NCBI RefSeq assembly: GCF_014635185.1
Contig: NZ_BMCM01000001.1
Location: 248,001 to 312,000 of the forward strand
Length of the DNA: 64,000 nt
Source of the DNA: Microbacterium murale
Lineage (GTDB): Bacteria; Actinomycetota; Actinomycetes; Actinomycetales; Microbacteriaceae
Direction of reading: 5' to 3'
Shown here: positions 46,572 through 55,639 of the stretch, one piece after another
How positions within the stretch are numbered: position 1 is the stretch's first letter
Layout of the letters: every line of letters starts with the position of its first letter
The notes under the pieces: model-generated
What the model was told of the DNA's origin: nothing
Database searches by the model: none
Seen by the model: the letters and a program-made list of their open reading frames with translations, nothing else
Position numbers and translations under genes: made by a program

Positions 46572-46927
46572 AGTTCATACTCTCAGTGACTACTGACATT
46601 CGAAACTAAATACGCACTTCTGTGGATAACTCGCTCCAGATCCGCCTGAACCGCGACGCGAGGTGAGCGTGATGGCGGCATCGATCCGCTCAGGGAACCA
46701 GCCTCGAACCATACGAAGCACCACTCTGTGCCAAATAACGCAAGCGCCCGGCGAAAGAGTGAACACCGCACTTTCGGTCGACATCGGACATGTTCAACCC
46801 GGAATCACAAGCCGCTCAGCGACAAACCGGTTAGCGCCTCGCGACAGCGGAGTTCGCCGGCGCCACGGGCATCCCTCCCCATCGGGACGGCCCTCCCGAT
46901 AACACTCGACTGCGTAGGCTCGAGATC
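46572..46927. other. 356-base gap with no convincing gene
   Basis: Short frames of 60-100 codons exist on both strands but show no ribosome site or family signature. The only recognisable signal is TAGGCT (46915-46920), seven bases before the ATG of the lipoprotein gene, a leaderless-type -10. Confidence 0.5.
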
Positions 46928-47287
46928 ATGAACATCGACCGGAACCTGCGCTCCCGCATCCTCATGACCCTCCCGATCGCGGCCGTGGCACTCTCGCTCG
47001 CGGCCTGCGCCGGCGGGCCGGGCGGCGGCTCCGGCGGATCGGACCGCCCCTCAGCCGACGAACTCAGCACCGGCATCACGAAGATCCTCGAAGACAGCGG
47101 GCAGAGCGACCTGCTCACCGCGGACCAGGTCGACTGCATCGCCGGAGAGTTCCTCGACTCCGAAGTCTCCGATCAGGACCTCAAGAACATGGCCGGCGGA
47201 GAAGATCTGCAGACTTCCGAGGAGGCGAAGCAGCTCGTGACGACGACCATGCAGGAGGCCGTCACCACCTGCGCGGCCACCGAGTGA
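46928..47287 (+). CDS. Small lipoprotein of unknown function
   Basis: 119 aa. Signal with lipobox LAAC (Cys27), Gly/Ser-rich spacer, then a helical domain with DQVDCIAGEFL and TTCAATE, the two cysteines likely disulfide-bonded. The outer domain resembles small actinobacterial DUF-type lipoproteins but I cannot name one. A very strong hairpin terminator follows. Confidence 0.8.
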   Translation: MNIDRNLRSRILMTLPIAAVALSLAACAGGPGGGSGGSDRPSADELSTGITKILEDSGQSDLLTADQVDCIAGEFLDSEVSDQDLKNMAGGEDLQTSEEAKQLVTTTMQEAVTTCAATE

Positions 47288-47311
47288 CCTCGCGCGGCTG
47301 AAACAGCTTTC

Positions 47312-47345
47312 AAGGATGACGGATGCTTCGGCATCCGTCATCCTT
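47312..47345 (+). terminator. Hairpin terminator after the lipoprotein gene
   Basis: AAGGATGACGGATGC, TTCG tetraloop, GCATCCGTCATCCTT: a 15-bp perfect stem. Confidence 0.9.
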
Positions 47346-47429
47346 CGTCATCTCCGCACCGAGAACGCACAGCGGCTCCTAACGTTGATGGGCACGGCGC
47401 ACATCCAGCGCCCTTCGACTTGGAGTCTC

Positions 47430-48845
47430 ATGAGCAGCACTACCCGCGCCCAGAAAGCGCCTGACAACCGCAGCCCCGCCCGCAAGCTCCTGACATCGTT
47501 CGGGTTCCAGATCCTTGCGGCCCTCGTCCTCGGCATCGCCGCCGGGCTCATCGCCGTACAGCTCGGCGCCAGCAAGGAGAACCCGACCGTCCTGTCGGAC
47601 ACCCTCGGCACGATCGGCAGCTCCTACGTCACCCTGCTGCGCACCGCAGTCGTTCCGCTCGTCTTCGCCGCGATCGTCGCGAGCATCTCGAACCTCCGCC
47701 GAGTGCAGAACGCCGCGCGCCTCGCCGGCCAGACCCTGCTCTGGTTCGCGATCACCGCCTTCATCGCGGTGACCATCGGCATCGTGCTCGGACTCGTCCT
47801 CCAGCCCGGTGCGCGTGCCGGCGAGGGCCTCGAGACCGGCGAGCCGCACAACGTCGGCTCCTGGTGGAACTTCCTGATCGGTCTCATCCCGCAGAACTTC
47901 CTCGGCATCGAGGTCGGAACGTCCCTGGACGCGACCACCGGCGAGGCGACGTCAAGCGTCGACTTCAACATCCTCCAGATCATCGTGATCTCCGCCGTCG
48001 TCGGCATCGCCGCGCTCAAGGCCGGACGCAAGGCCGAGCCGTTCCTCGCCTTCACCGAATCATTCCTCAAGGTCATCCAACGAGTGCTGTGGTGGATCAT
48101 CCGCATCGCGCCCATCGGCACCTTCGGCCTGATCGGAAACGCCGTCGTCCAGTACGGATGGGACAAGCTCACGTCGCTCATCTGGTTCGTGGCCGCCGTG
48201 TACATCGGCCTCGCACTGGTGCTGTTCGTGGTGTATCCGATCCTCGTGAAGACCCACGGGCTATCGATCAAGCAGTACTTCTCGGGCGTGTGGCCCGCAG
48301 TGCAGTTGGGCTTCGTCAGCCGTTCATCGCTGGGCACGCTCCCGCTCACGCAGCGCGTCACCGAGCGCAACCTCGGAGTGCCCAGCTCGTACGCGTCCTT
48401 CGCCGTGCCCTTCGGATCGACGACCAAGATGGACGGATGCGCGGCCATCTACCCCGCGATCGCCGCGATCTTCGTCGCGCAGTTCTTCGGCCTCGAACTG
48501 AACTTCATCCAGTATCTGCTGATCGTCCTGGTCTCGGTCGTCGGCTCCGCCGCCACCGCCGGCACCACCGGCGCGACCGTGATGCTCACCCTCACCCTGT
48601 CGACGCTCGGCCTGCCCCTCGAGGGCGTCGGACTGCTGCTCGCGATCGACCCGATCCTCGACATGGGCCGCACCGCGGTGAACGTCGCCGGCCAGGCGCT
48701 GGTGCCCACGATCGTCGCGAAGCGCGAGGGCATCCTCGACGAGGAGCTCTACAACGCTCCCCGCGAGGGCCTGCCGTTCGCCGACGATTCGGACGAGGAT
48801 GCCGTGTACGAGGCCGCTGCGGAAGCGGAGCCCGCGAACCGCTGA
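47430..48845 (+). CDS. Dicarboxylate/amino acid:cation symporter (DAACS family)
   Basis: 471 aa. Family motifs: SRSSLGTLPLTQRV (hairpin 1 serine-rich tip), FAVPFGSTTKMDGCA, AGTTGATVMLTLTL (hairpin 2) and AIDPILDMGRTAVNVAG (helix 8). ATG at 47430 with GGAG upstream; the frame extends back into the terminator and is rejected. It imports C4-dicarboxylates, glutamate or aspartate with Na+ or H+; the substrate is not decided by sequence. Confidence 0.94.
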   Translation: MSSTTRAQKAPDNRSPARKLLTSFGFQILAALVLGIAAGLIAVQLGASKENPTVLSDTLGTIGSSYVTLLRTAVVPLVFAAIVASISNLRRVQNAARLAGQTLLWFAITAFIAVTIGIVLGLVLQPGARAGEGLETGEPHNVGSWWNFLIGLIPQNFLGIEVGTSLDATTGEATSSVDFNILQIIVISAVVGIAALKAGRKAEPFLAFTESFLKVIQRVLWWIIRIAPIGTFGLIGNAVVQYGWDKLTSLIWFVAAVYIGLALVLFVVYPILVKTHGLSIKQYFSGVWPAVQLGFVSRSSLGTLPLTQRVTERNLGVPSSYASFAVPFGSTTKMDGCAAIYPAIAAIFVAQFFGLELNFIQYLLIVLVSVVGSAATAGTTGATVMLTLTLSTLGLPLEGVGLLLAIDPILDMGRTAVNVAGQALVPTIVAKREGILDEELYNAPREGLPFADDSDEDAVYEAAAEAEPANR

Positions 48846-48853
48846 CGCTTCCC

Positions 48854-48922
48854 GCGAGACCGAGTCTGCGGCGCGAGACTTCCGTTCCCACGGCAGGTTT
48901 CGTGCCGCAAACTCGGTTTCGC
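48854..48922. repeat. 69-bp palindromic element between convergent genes
   Basis: 26-base arms (48854-48879 and 48897-48922) with four mismatches, three of them G-U capable on the plus strand. Each arm carries an internal direct repeat (GCGAGAC twice on the left, GTTTCG twice on the right). It lies after the symporter gene and before the antiporter 3' end, so it may serve as a two-way terminator and may be a dispersed repeat. Confidence 0.65.
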
Positions 48923-48943
48923 CCCACGAAAAGGAGGGCGCCG

Positions 48944-50677
48944 CTAGGCGCGCCCCGGAAGCCGCATCGCCCCTCGCGTGTCCAGCGCCAGCTCCTCAGC
49001 ATCCATCGCCGTGATCAGCTCGCGCATCACTTCGTCATCCAGGTTCCCGGCATCGCGTTCCTCCAGCAGAACCTCGCGCCGCACCTGCAGCCAGCCGCGG
49101 GAAAGCGCGACCATGTCCTCTGCGGACGGCCGCGCAGCCGCTTCCTCCGTCTCCTGCGCATGATCGGTGTCGGCCTCGACCCTGGTCATGCGGTTCGCGA
49201 ACGCGTCGAACATCGCGACCTGTTCCGGTCCGTACTTCGCCGCCCATTCTTCGCGCTTGCCCGTGAGAAACGCCTTGCCCGCCTCGCGGCTGCGCGCGCG
49301 CACCGAGGCGAGGGCGCGCTCGTCCGCCTCGTGATCGACGTCGCTCGCCACTCCGAGACGACGGATCAGCAGCGGCAACGTGAGACCCTGCAGCAGCAGC
49401 GTGCCGACGGTGACGATGAACGCGACGATGACGATCGCATGCGAGGGTCCGGTTGGCAGCTCCGCAATATCGGCCGCGGCCAGCGCGGTCGCCAGAGTCA
49501 CGACCCCGCGCATGCCGGCCCAGGAGATCACCGCGTTGTCCTTCCACGTCAGCTGCAGCCCGGCCATCCGCTCTCTGACGATGTGCGTACGCAGTTCCTC
49601 CGCGCTGTACGATCCCCACCGCTTCGACTTCTGGCGCCGCGCATCGAAGGCGCCGGACGCGACCGTTCGATCCCATCGGGCCAGGCGCCGACGGTCCTGG
49701 AAACTCGCCCACGCATGCGCGGGATAGATGAACAGCGGTCGTACCACCAGCACGACCAGCAGCACGGCCGCCGAGAGCCACAGGATGTGCTCGACCGACT
49801 CATCGCCGAGGTCATTCAGCACGCGCCGGAACTGCAGCCCGATGTACGCGAACACGAAGCTCTCCAGCAGCAGATCCGCCGACAGCCACAACGGGGCCTC
49901 CTGCTGCCTGGTCGTGTAGTCGGTGCGAGGAGCGTTGTATCCGACGTACAGCCCCATCGCGACGACGGCGAGCACGCCGGATCCGCCGAGGTGCTCGGCG
50001 ATCGCATACGCCCCGAACGGCACGAGCAGCCCGAAGGTGCCGATCACGACAGGGTCTGCGACCCGCATGCGCAGCTGATGCAGGAGGATGCCGAACACGA
50101 GGCCGATCACGACGCCGATCACGACCGCGAGAATGAACTGCCAGATGCCGTCCCACACGGTGATGGCCGCACCACCGATGATCGTCGCCGCGAACACCCG
50201 GTAGAGCGTCAACGAGGTGGCGTCGTTGATGAGGCTCTCCCCCGAGAGCACCGTCATGACGCGCCTCGGCAGTCCGAGCTTTCGACCGATGGCGGCAGCG
50301 GACACGGCATCCGGAGGTGCGACGATCGCACCGAGCAGCAGTGCACCCGGAAGCGTGAGCGCAGGGAAGATGAGCCAGGCGACGAGACCGGCCGCGGCCG
50401 CGGTGAGCAGCACCAGCCAGATCCCGAGCCTGCGGATCTGCGGAAGGCTGCGCTTGAATCCGACGAACGACACATCCAGCGCCGCGGAGTACAGCAGCGG
50501 AGGCAGCACGAGATTGAGCAGCACGTGCCCGTCGATCGTCATCTCCGGCATGAAGGGCAGGAAGGATGCTGCGAGCGCGACAACCGTGACGAGCAGAGGT
50601 GCCGGCCAGCCTCGCCATCTGGCGATCGCCGCCACGATGACGGCTCCGACAAGCACGTAGAAGATCTCGGCATCCAT
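48944..50677 (-). CDS. Na+/H+ antiporter, CPA1 family
   Basis: 577 aa: about twelve helices at residues 1-410, with the ion-site motif VLSGESLINDATSL and the GAIVAPPDAVSAAAI segment (PPDA at the usual unwound helix), then a hydrophilic C-terminus of about 150 residues (GKREEWAAKYGPEQVAMFDAF). It exports Na+ against H+. TAACAT six bases before the ATG suggests leaderless expression. Confidence 0.93.
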   Translation of the reverse strand: MDAEIFYVLVGAVIVAAIARWRGWPAPLLVTVVALAASFLPFMPEMTIDGHVLLNLVLPPLLYSAALDVSFVGFKRSLPQIRRLGIWLVLLTAAAAGLVAWLIFPALTLPGALLLGAIVAPPDAVSAAAIGRKLGLPRRVMTVLSGESLINDATSLTLYRVFAATIIGGAAITVWDGIWQFILAVVIGVVIGLVFGILLHQLRMRVADPVVIGTFGLLVPFGAYAIAEHLGGSGVLAVVAMGLYVGYNAPRTDYTTRQQEAPLWLSADLLLESFVFAYIGLQFRRVLNDLGDESVEHILWLSAAVLLVVLVVRPLFIYPAHAWASFQDRRRLARWDRTVASGAFDARRQKSKRWGSYSAEELRTHIVRERMAGLQLTWKDNAVISWAGMRGVVTLATALAAADIAELPTGPSHAIVIVAFIVTVGTLLLQGLTLPLLIRRLGVASDVDHEADERALASVRARSREAGKAFLTGKREEWAAKYGPEQVAMFDAFANRMTRVEADTDHAQETEEAAARPSAEDMVALSRGWLQVRREVLLEERDAGNLDDEVMRELITAMDAEELALDTRGAMRLPGRA

Positions 50678-50689
50678 GTGTGAATGTTA
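50678..50689 (-). promoter_or_regulatory. Leaderless-type -10 of the antiporter gene
   Basis: On the minus strand TAACAT (50689-50684), six bases, ATG at 50677. Confidence 0.5.
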
Positions 50690-50749
50690 GCGATGCTGAC
50701 AATGGGCCAGGACGGAATGCCGGCGCGATGCCCGAGGTTGCACCTCACG

Positions 50750-51796
50750 ATGACTTCTGCAGCCCCCGCCCTCTCCGTCCTTGACCTCGTCCCGGTTCGC
50801 ACCGGCCAGACCAGTGCGGAGGCTATCGCGGCATCCCTCGGTCTCGCCGAGATCGCCGACCGTCTCGGCTATCGCCGCTACTGGTTCGCCGAGCACCACA
50901 ACATGCCCGCCGTGGCATCCACGACTCCCCCGGTACTGATCGCCGCCGCAGCCTCGCGGACCGAGCGGATGCGACTGGGTTCGGGTGGCGTCATGCTCCC
51001 GAACCACGCGCCGCTGATCGTCGCCGAGCAGTTCGCCGCCCTCGAGGCGATCGCGCCTGGTCGCATCGATCTCGGTCTCGGTCGCGCCCCCGGCAGCGAC
51101 CCCGTGATCACCCAGCTGCTGCGCACGACGGGCACCACCAGCGACGTCGAGCAGTTCCCGCGCTACGTGCAGGACATCTCACTGCTGCTCTCGGGCGAGG
51201 GCGCGACCGTGCGCTTCACCTCCGGCGGCGAGTACACCGTGCACTCCACGCCGGCGGCGACCGGCGCGCCCGTCGTCTGGCTGCTCGGCTCGAGCGACTA
51301 CTCGGCCCAGCTCGCAGCATCCCAGGGCCTTCCGTATGTCTTCGCGAACCACTTCTCCGGCCAGGGCCTCGAGCGCGCGCTCGATCTCTACCGCTCCGGC
51401 TACCAGCCCAGCGAGGCGCATCCGGAGCCGCGCACCTTCCTCACCGTCAACGCGGTCGCCTCGCCGACGGTCGATGAGGCCGAGGCCCGTGCCCTGCCGC
51501 AGCTGCGCATGATGTCGCGCCTGCGTCTGAACAAGCCCCTCACGGCCCTCGAGACGGTCGAGGAAGCACTCGCCGCCGAAGCGGATGCCGCGACCGAGCA
51601 GGTCGTGCAGGCGGCACGGGAGCGGTGGTTCGTCGGCACCGGAGAGTCGGTCGCCGCAGAGGTGCGCGCGTTCGCCGAGACCTACGGTGTCGACGAGGTC
51701 ATGCTCTCCCCCGTGGCGGGCGCGTACAACGCCGAGGCGATGGATTCCGCCGCAGGTCGGGCGCACACGCTGGAGCTCATCGCCGCCGCGCTGTAG
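50750..51796 (+). CDS. LLM-class flavin-dependent oxidoreductase
   Basis: 348 aa. RYWFAEHHNMPAVASTTPPVLI is the hallmark of the MsnO8-type luciferase-like subgroup; RIDLGLGRAPGSDP and the TIM-barrel pattern support it. It should use F420 or FMN; the substrate is unknown. ATG at 50750 gives the usual N-terminus (LSVLDLVPV); an ATG at 50684 adds 22 unrelated residues. Confidence 0.9.
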   Translation: MTSAAPALSVLDLVPVRTGQTSAEAIAASLGLAEIADRLGYRRYWFAEHHNMPAVASTTPPVLIAAAASRTERMRLGSGGVMLPNHAPLIVAEQFAALEAIAPGRIDLGLGRAPGSDPVITQLLRTTGTTSDVEQFPRYVQDISLLLSGEGATVRFTSGGEYTVHSTPAATGAPVVWLLGSSDYSAQLAASQGLPYVFANHFSGQGLERALDLYRSGYQPSEAHPEPRTFLTVNAVASPTVDEAEARALPQLRMMSRLRLNKPLTALETVEEALAAEADAATEQVVQAARERWFVGTGESVAAEVRAFAETYGVDEVMLSPVAGAYNAEAMDSAAGRAHTLELIAAAL

Positions 51797-51888
51797 CGGC
51801 GGCTGGGTCGGGGTCTGGCCTTATCCGCGGCCCGGGGGTACCGTCGGCAGTGCCGGCATTGTCGGCCATGTCGGAAGGGAGTTCGATG

Positions 51889-52113
51889 ATGAGCACCACT
51901 GCGTCTGTGAACAGCAAGACCCGAGGACTCTGGGTCGCATACGGAACCAACGGAGTCGTCGGCAGCATCCGCCATTCAGACGACGGATATGTCGTCGTCA
52001 TGAGCGCAGCGGATGCCGCGACCGGCACCTACCCGTCGCTCGAAGTGGCCAAGGGTGCGCTGTACTCGCACATGATCCCCGGCAGCGGCTGGCCGCGCTA
52101 CCAGGAGCACTGA
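51889..52113 (+). CDS. Small conserved-looking protein of unknown function
   Basis: 74 aa (75 if the ATG at 51886 is used); GGAAGGGAG lies seven bases before the chosen ATG. GLWVAYGTNGVVGSIRHSDDGYVVVM and SLEVAKGALYSHMIPG form a compact alpha/beta unit. Proteins of this shape are sometimes labelled methyltransferase without basis. No function assigned. Confidence 0.75.
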   Translation: MSTTASVNSKTRGLWVAYGTNGVVGSIRHSDDGYVVVMSAADAATGTYPSLEVAKGALYSHMIPGSGWPRYQEH

Positions 52114-52119
52114 GGGCGG

Positions 52120-53061
52120 TTACTCCTCAGGGGCGCCGGAGAGCAGGTCGCGCAGCCAGTCGCGCGCCTCGACGAACACGTCGTCGGCGTAGCGGTCGGG
52201 ATAGTGCACGATCTGCCGATCGGCGCGCGGGTACGAGCCGAGGAACACCACGCGCGGACTGAAACGACGGATGCCGAGCAGGGCGTCGGCCATCCGCTCG
52301 TCATGCACGTGTCCGTCGGCGTCGAGCACGAACCGGTATCGGCCCAGCTCGTCGCCGATCGGGCGCGACTCGATCAGCGACAGGTTGATGCCGCGAGTCG
52401 AGAACTGCTCGAGCATCTCGAGCAGCGAACCGGGGCGGTCATTGGGCAGCTCGACGATCAGCGACGTCTTGTCGGCGCCGGTCGGCATCGGCGGAGTCGC
52501 CGTGCGCGTCACGAGCACGAAGCGCGTGACGGCAGAGGTGTTGTCGCCGATCTCCGAGGCGAGCACATCGACGTCGTAGTGCTCCGCGATCCCTGGAGGA
52601 GCGATCGCCGCCTGAGCCGGCAGCGTGCCGTCGAGCACGCCGATCGCGGATGCCACGTTGCTGGCGGCAGGTACGTGGGAGTGCCGCGGCAGATGCTCGC
52701 CGAGCCATCCGTGGCACTGCGCGTACGCCACCGGATGCGCGGCGATCGAGGTCACATCCTCGAGCTTCGTGCCCGGCGCTGCGACGAGGACGAAGTTCAC
52801 CTTGACCAGGTACTCGCCGATGATGCGAAGGCCCGGCAGCGTCGCGAGGGCATCCTGAGTGGTGGAGACGCCGCCCTCGATGGAGTTCTCGATCGCGATC
52901 ATCGCCGCGAAGCTGCGGCCCTCGAGCACGTCGGCGAGCGCCTCGCCGACGTTGAGCACGGGCCGCCGCTCCTGACCCCACGCCTCTGCCACCTGGTCGA
53001 GTGCGGCTTCCGTGAAGGTCCCCGCTGGTCCGAGGTAGCTGTAGGTGCGCCGTTCAGTCAC
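52120..53061 (-). CDS. pheA: Prephenate dehydratase
   Basis: 313 aa. N-terminal type-II periplasmic-binding-like catalytic domain with NVASAIGVLDG and the SAVTRFVLV motif (essential Thr-Arg-Phe), then an ACT domain with GSLLEML and SLIESRP for phenylalanine feedback. It makes phenylpyruvate from prephenate. The GTG at 53061 is preferred because TAGGGT lies seven bases upstream; the GTG at 53070 overlaps that box. Confidence 0.93.
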   Translation of the reverse strand: MTERRTYSYLGPAGTFTEAALDQVAEAWGQERRPVLNVGEALADVLEGRSFAAMIAIENSIEGGVSTTQDALATLPGLRIIGEYLVKVNFVLVAAPGTKLEDVTSIAAHPVAYAQCHGWLGEHLPRHSHVPAASNVASAIGVLDGTLPAQAAIAPPGIAEHYDVDVLASEIGDNTSAVTRFVLVTRTATPPMPTGADKTSLIVELPNDRPGSLLEMLEQFSTRGINLSLIESRPIGDELGRYRFVLDADGHVHDERMADALLGIRRFSPRVVFLGSYPRADRQIVHYPDRYADDVFVEARDWLRDLLSGAPEE

Positions 53062-53074
53062 GCGTTTCACCCTA
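53062..53074 (-). promoter_or_regulatory. Leaderless-type -10 deciding the pheA start
   Basis: On the minus strand TAGGGT (53074-53069), seven bases, GTG at 53061. Confidence 0.45.
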
Positions 53075-53144
53075 GCCCTTCCATCGGCTGTGAGAACCGG
53101 GTGGCGATGATGCGCGCAGAGCGAGATCGGGGCAGACTGAACTC

Positions 53145-54788
53145 ATGACGAGCCGTGCCGGCCTCCCCGCGGAGGAAAGTGACCTCATCGATGTCGACGA
53201 ACTGATCGCCGCGTACTACGACCGCGTGCCGGATCCGTCGGTTCCGGCACAGCGAGTGGTGTTCGGCACCAGCGGGCACCGCGGCTCATCGCTGTCGAAG
53301 AGCTTCAACGAGCAGCACATCCTCGCCACCACCCAGGCGATCGTCGACTACCGCCGTTCGCAGGGGATCACCGGCCCGCTGTTCCTGGGCCGCGACACGC
53401 ACGCGCTGTCACTGCCGGCGGAGCGCAGCGCGATCGAGGTGCTGATCGCCAACGATGTCGACCTGCGTGTCGACTCCCGTGATTCGTACGTGCCGACTCC
53501 CGCACTGAGCCACGCCATCCTCACGCACAACCGAGCCCTGGCTCCGGATGCTGCGGGTCGGGCTGACGGCATCGTGGTGACCCCGTCACACAATCCGCCA
53601 CGCGACGGCGGATTCAAGTACAACCCTCCGCACGGCGGCCCGGCCGACACCGATGCGACCGGCTGGATCGCCGACAGGGCGAACACGCTGATCGAGGGCG
53701 GTCTGGAGGAAGTGAAGCGCAAGAGCTTCGCCGACATCGATTGGGATTCGCTGCCCAACTACGACTTCCGAGGCGCCTACGTGCGCGATCTGTCGACGAT
53801 CATCGACATCGACGCGATCAAGAAGGCGGGCGTTCGGATCGGCGCGGACCCACTGGGCGGAGCGTCCGTCGAGTACTGGCAGCTGATCAAGGAGCTGCAC
53901 GGTCTCGACCTCACCGTCGTGAATCCCGAGGTCGATCCGACGTGGCGTTTCATGACGCTGGACTGGGACGAGAAGATCCGGATGGATCCGTCGTCCCCGA
54001 ACGCGATGGCCTCGCTGGTCGCTCGGCGCGGGGACTTCGATGTGCTCACCGGTAACGACGCCGACGCCGACCGGCACGGGATCGTCACCCCGGATGCCGG
54101 CCTCATGAACCCCAACCACTACCTCGCCGTCGCGATCGACTACCTCTTCTCGCACCGGGCGGAGTGGCCGAGGGATGCCGCGATCGGCAAGACCCTCGTC
54201 TCGTCGATGATCATCGACCGCGTCGCCGAGTCGCTGGGGCGTCGGCTGCTCGAGGTACCGGTGGGTTTCAAGTGGTTCGTGCCAGGGCTGCTCGACGGCA
54301 CCGTCGCGTTCGGCGGCGAGGAGTCGGCCGGGGCATCGTTCCTGCGGCGCGACGGGAGCGTGTGGTCGACCGACAAGGACGGCATCCTGCTCTGCCTGCT
54401 CGCCGCCGAGATCATTGCCGTGACCGGCAAGAGCCCGTCTGAGCGCTACGCCGAACTCGAGCAGGCGTTCGGATCATCCGCGTATCAGCGCGTCGACGCC
54501 CCGGCAACTCCGGAGCAGAAGGCCACGCTCGGAAAGCTCGCGCCGGATGCCGTGACCGCCACGACCCTCGCGGGCGAGAAGATCACGGCGAAACTGTCAC
54601 ATGCACCGGGCAACGGCGCCGCGATCGGCGGGCTAAAGGTGCAGACCGAGCATGCGTGGTTCGCCGCACGGCCGTCCGGCACGGAGGACGTCTACAAGCT
54701 GTACGCCGAGAGCCTGCTCGGCGCCGAGCACCTCGCCGAAGTTCAGGAAGAGGCTCGCGCGGTCGTGTCGGCCGCGCTGGGCGGCTGA
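53145..54788 (+). CDS. pgm: Alpha-D-glucose phosphate-specific phosphoglucomutase
   Basis: 547 aa. Catalytic phosphoserine loop TPSHNPPRDGG, metal-binding DADADRHG, sugar-binding GEESAGASF, and the phosphate-binding RPSGTEDVYK near the C-terminus, all in order for E. coli Pgm-type enzymes. It interconverts glucose-1- and glucose-6-phosphate for glycogen and trehalose metabolism. CAGACT six bases before the ATG may be a weak leaderless -10. Confidence 0.96.
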   Translation: MTSRAGLPAEESDLIDVDELIAAYYDRVPDPSVPAQRVVFGTSGHRGSSLSKSFNEQHILATTQAIVDYRRSQGITGPLFLGRDTHALSLPAERSAIEVLIANDVDLRVDSRDSYVPTPALSHAILTHNRALAPDAAGRADGIVVTPSHNPPRDGGFKYNPPHGGPADTDATGWIADRANTLIEGGLEEVKRKSFADIDWDSLPNYDFRGAYVRDLSTIIDIDAIKKAGVRIGADPLGGASVEYWQLIKELHGLDLTVVNPEVDPTWRFMTLDWDEKIRMDPSSPNAMASLVARRGDFDVLTGNDADADRHGIVTPDAGLMNPNHYLAVAIDYLFSHRAEWPRDAAIGKTLVSSMIIDRVAESLGRRLLEVPVGFKWFVPGLLDGTVAFGGEESAGASFLRRDGSVWSTDKDGILLCLLAAEIIAVTGKSPSERYAELEQAFGSSAYQRVDAPATPEQKATLGKLAPDAVTATTLAGEKITAKLSHAPGNGAAIGGLKVQTEHAWFAARPSGTEDVYKLYAESLLGAEHLAEVQEEARAVVSAALGG

Positions 54789-54803
54789 CACGACCGCAGC
54801 GGG

Positions 54804-55595
54804 TCAGTCCGCGACGGCAGGGGCGCCGAGCAGCTCGCGCACGCGGCTGGAGACCCGGTGGAACTCCGGCGTCTCCAGCACCGTCGCATAGTCGCGCTCA
54901 GCCGGCAGGTCGACACGGTGCTCCTCGAGGATGCGCCCTGGCCGCGGGCTCATGACGACGACACGGGTGGCGAGGTAGACGGCCTCGGCCACCGAGTGCG
55001 TCACGAGCAGCACGGTCGTACCGGTCTGGCTCGTGATCCGGTTGAGTTCGACGTTCATCCGCTCGCGCGTCAGCGCGTCCAGCGCACCGAACGGCTCGTC
55101 CATCAGCAGTACACCCGGCTCATGCAGCAGCGCGCGGCACAGCGACACACGCTGCTGCATGCCTCCGGACAGCTCGTGCGGAAGCGCCTTCTCGAAGCCG
55201 GTCAGCCCTGTCATCTCGATGAGCTCGTCCGCGCGGGCCTGCGCCTTGCGCATGTTCATGCCGCGCATCTCCGCCTGCAGCAGGATGTTGCCCCGCACGC
55301 TCCGCCACTCCAGCAGAGCGGCCCGCTGGAACACGAACCCGATGTCCTGCCTCGGCCCGCGGACCTCGTCTCCCTTGAGCTTGATCGATCCGCCGCTGGG
55401 AGTGGTGAGACCGGCGACGGCCTTCAGGAGCGTCGACTTACCGCATCCGGACGGTCCGGCGATCGTGATGAACTCCCCCGCCTTCACATCGAGGTCGACG
55501 CCTTCGAGCGCCGTGACCTGTCCGCGCTTGGACGCGAATGTGATCGCGAGGTCCTTGATCTCCAGCACGGATTCGCCGCTGGGTGTCGCCGTCAT
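54804..55595 (-). CDS. ABC transporter ATP-binding protein, nitrate/sulfonate/thiamine-precursor type
   Basis: 263 aa. Walker [11 protein letters not shown]-loop VFQRAALLEWRSV, signature [19 protein letters not shown], and VTHSVAEAV. Last gene of the second three-gene NMT1-type transporter in this window. The ATG at 55595 follows GGAAAGAG. Confidence 0.93.
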   Translation of the reverse strand: MTATPSGESVLEIKDLAITFASKRGQVTALEGVDLDVKAGEFITIAGPSGCGKSTLLKAVAGLTTPSGGSIKLKGDEVRGPRQDIGFVFQRAALLEWRSVRGNILLQAEMRGMNMRKAQARADELIEMTGLTGFEKALPHELSGGMQQRVSLCRALLHEPGVLLMDEPFGALDALTRERMNVELNRITSQTGTTVLLVTHSVAEAVYLATRVVVMSPRPGRILEEHRVDLPAERDYATVLETPEFHRVSSRVRELLGAPAVAD

Positions 55596-55639
55596 GTCTG
55601 CTCTTTCCTGAATCTGCGTCGTCGGCATCCGAGGACTCG

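Noticed and set aside
47864-50683. 939-codon plus-strand frame across the symporter and antiporter genes
   Set aside because: Arg/His-rich shadow of two well-supported transporter genes.
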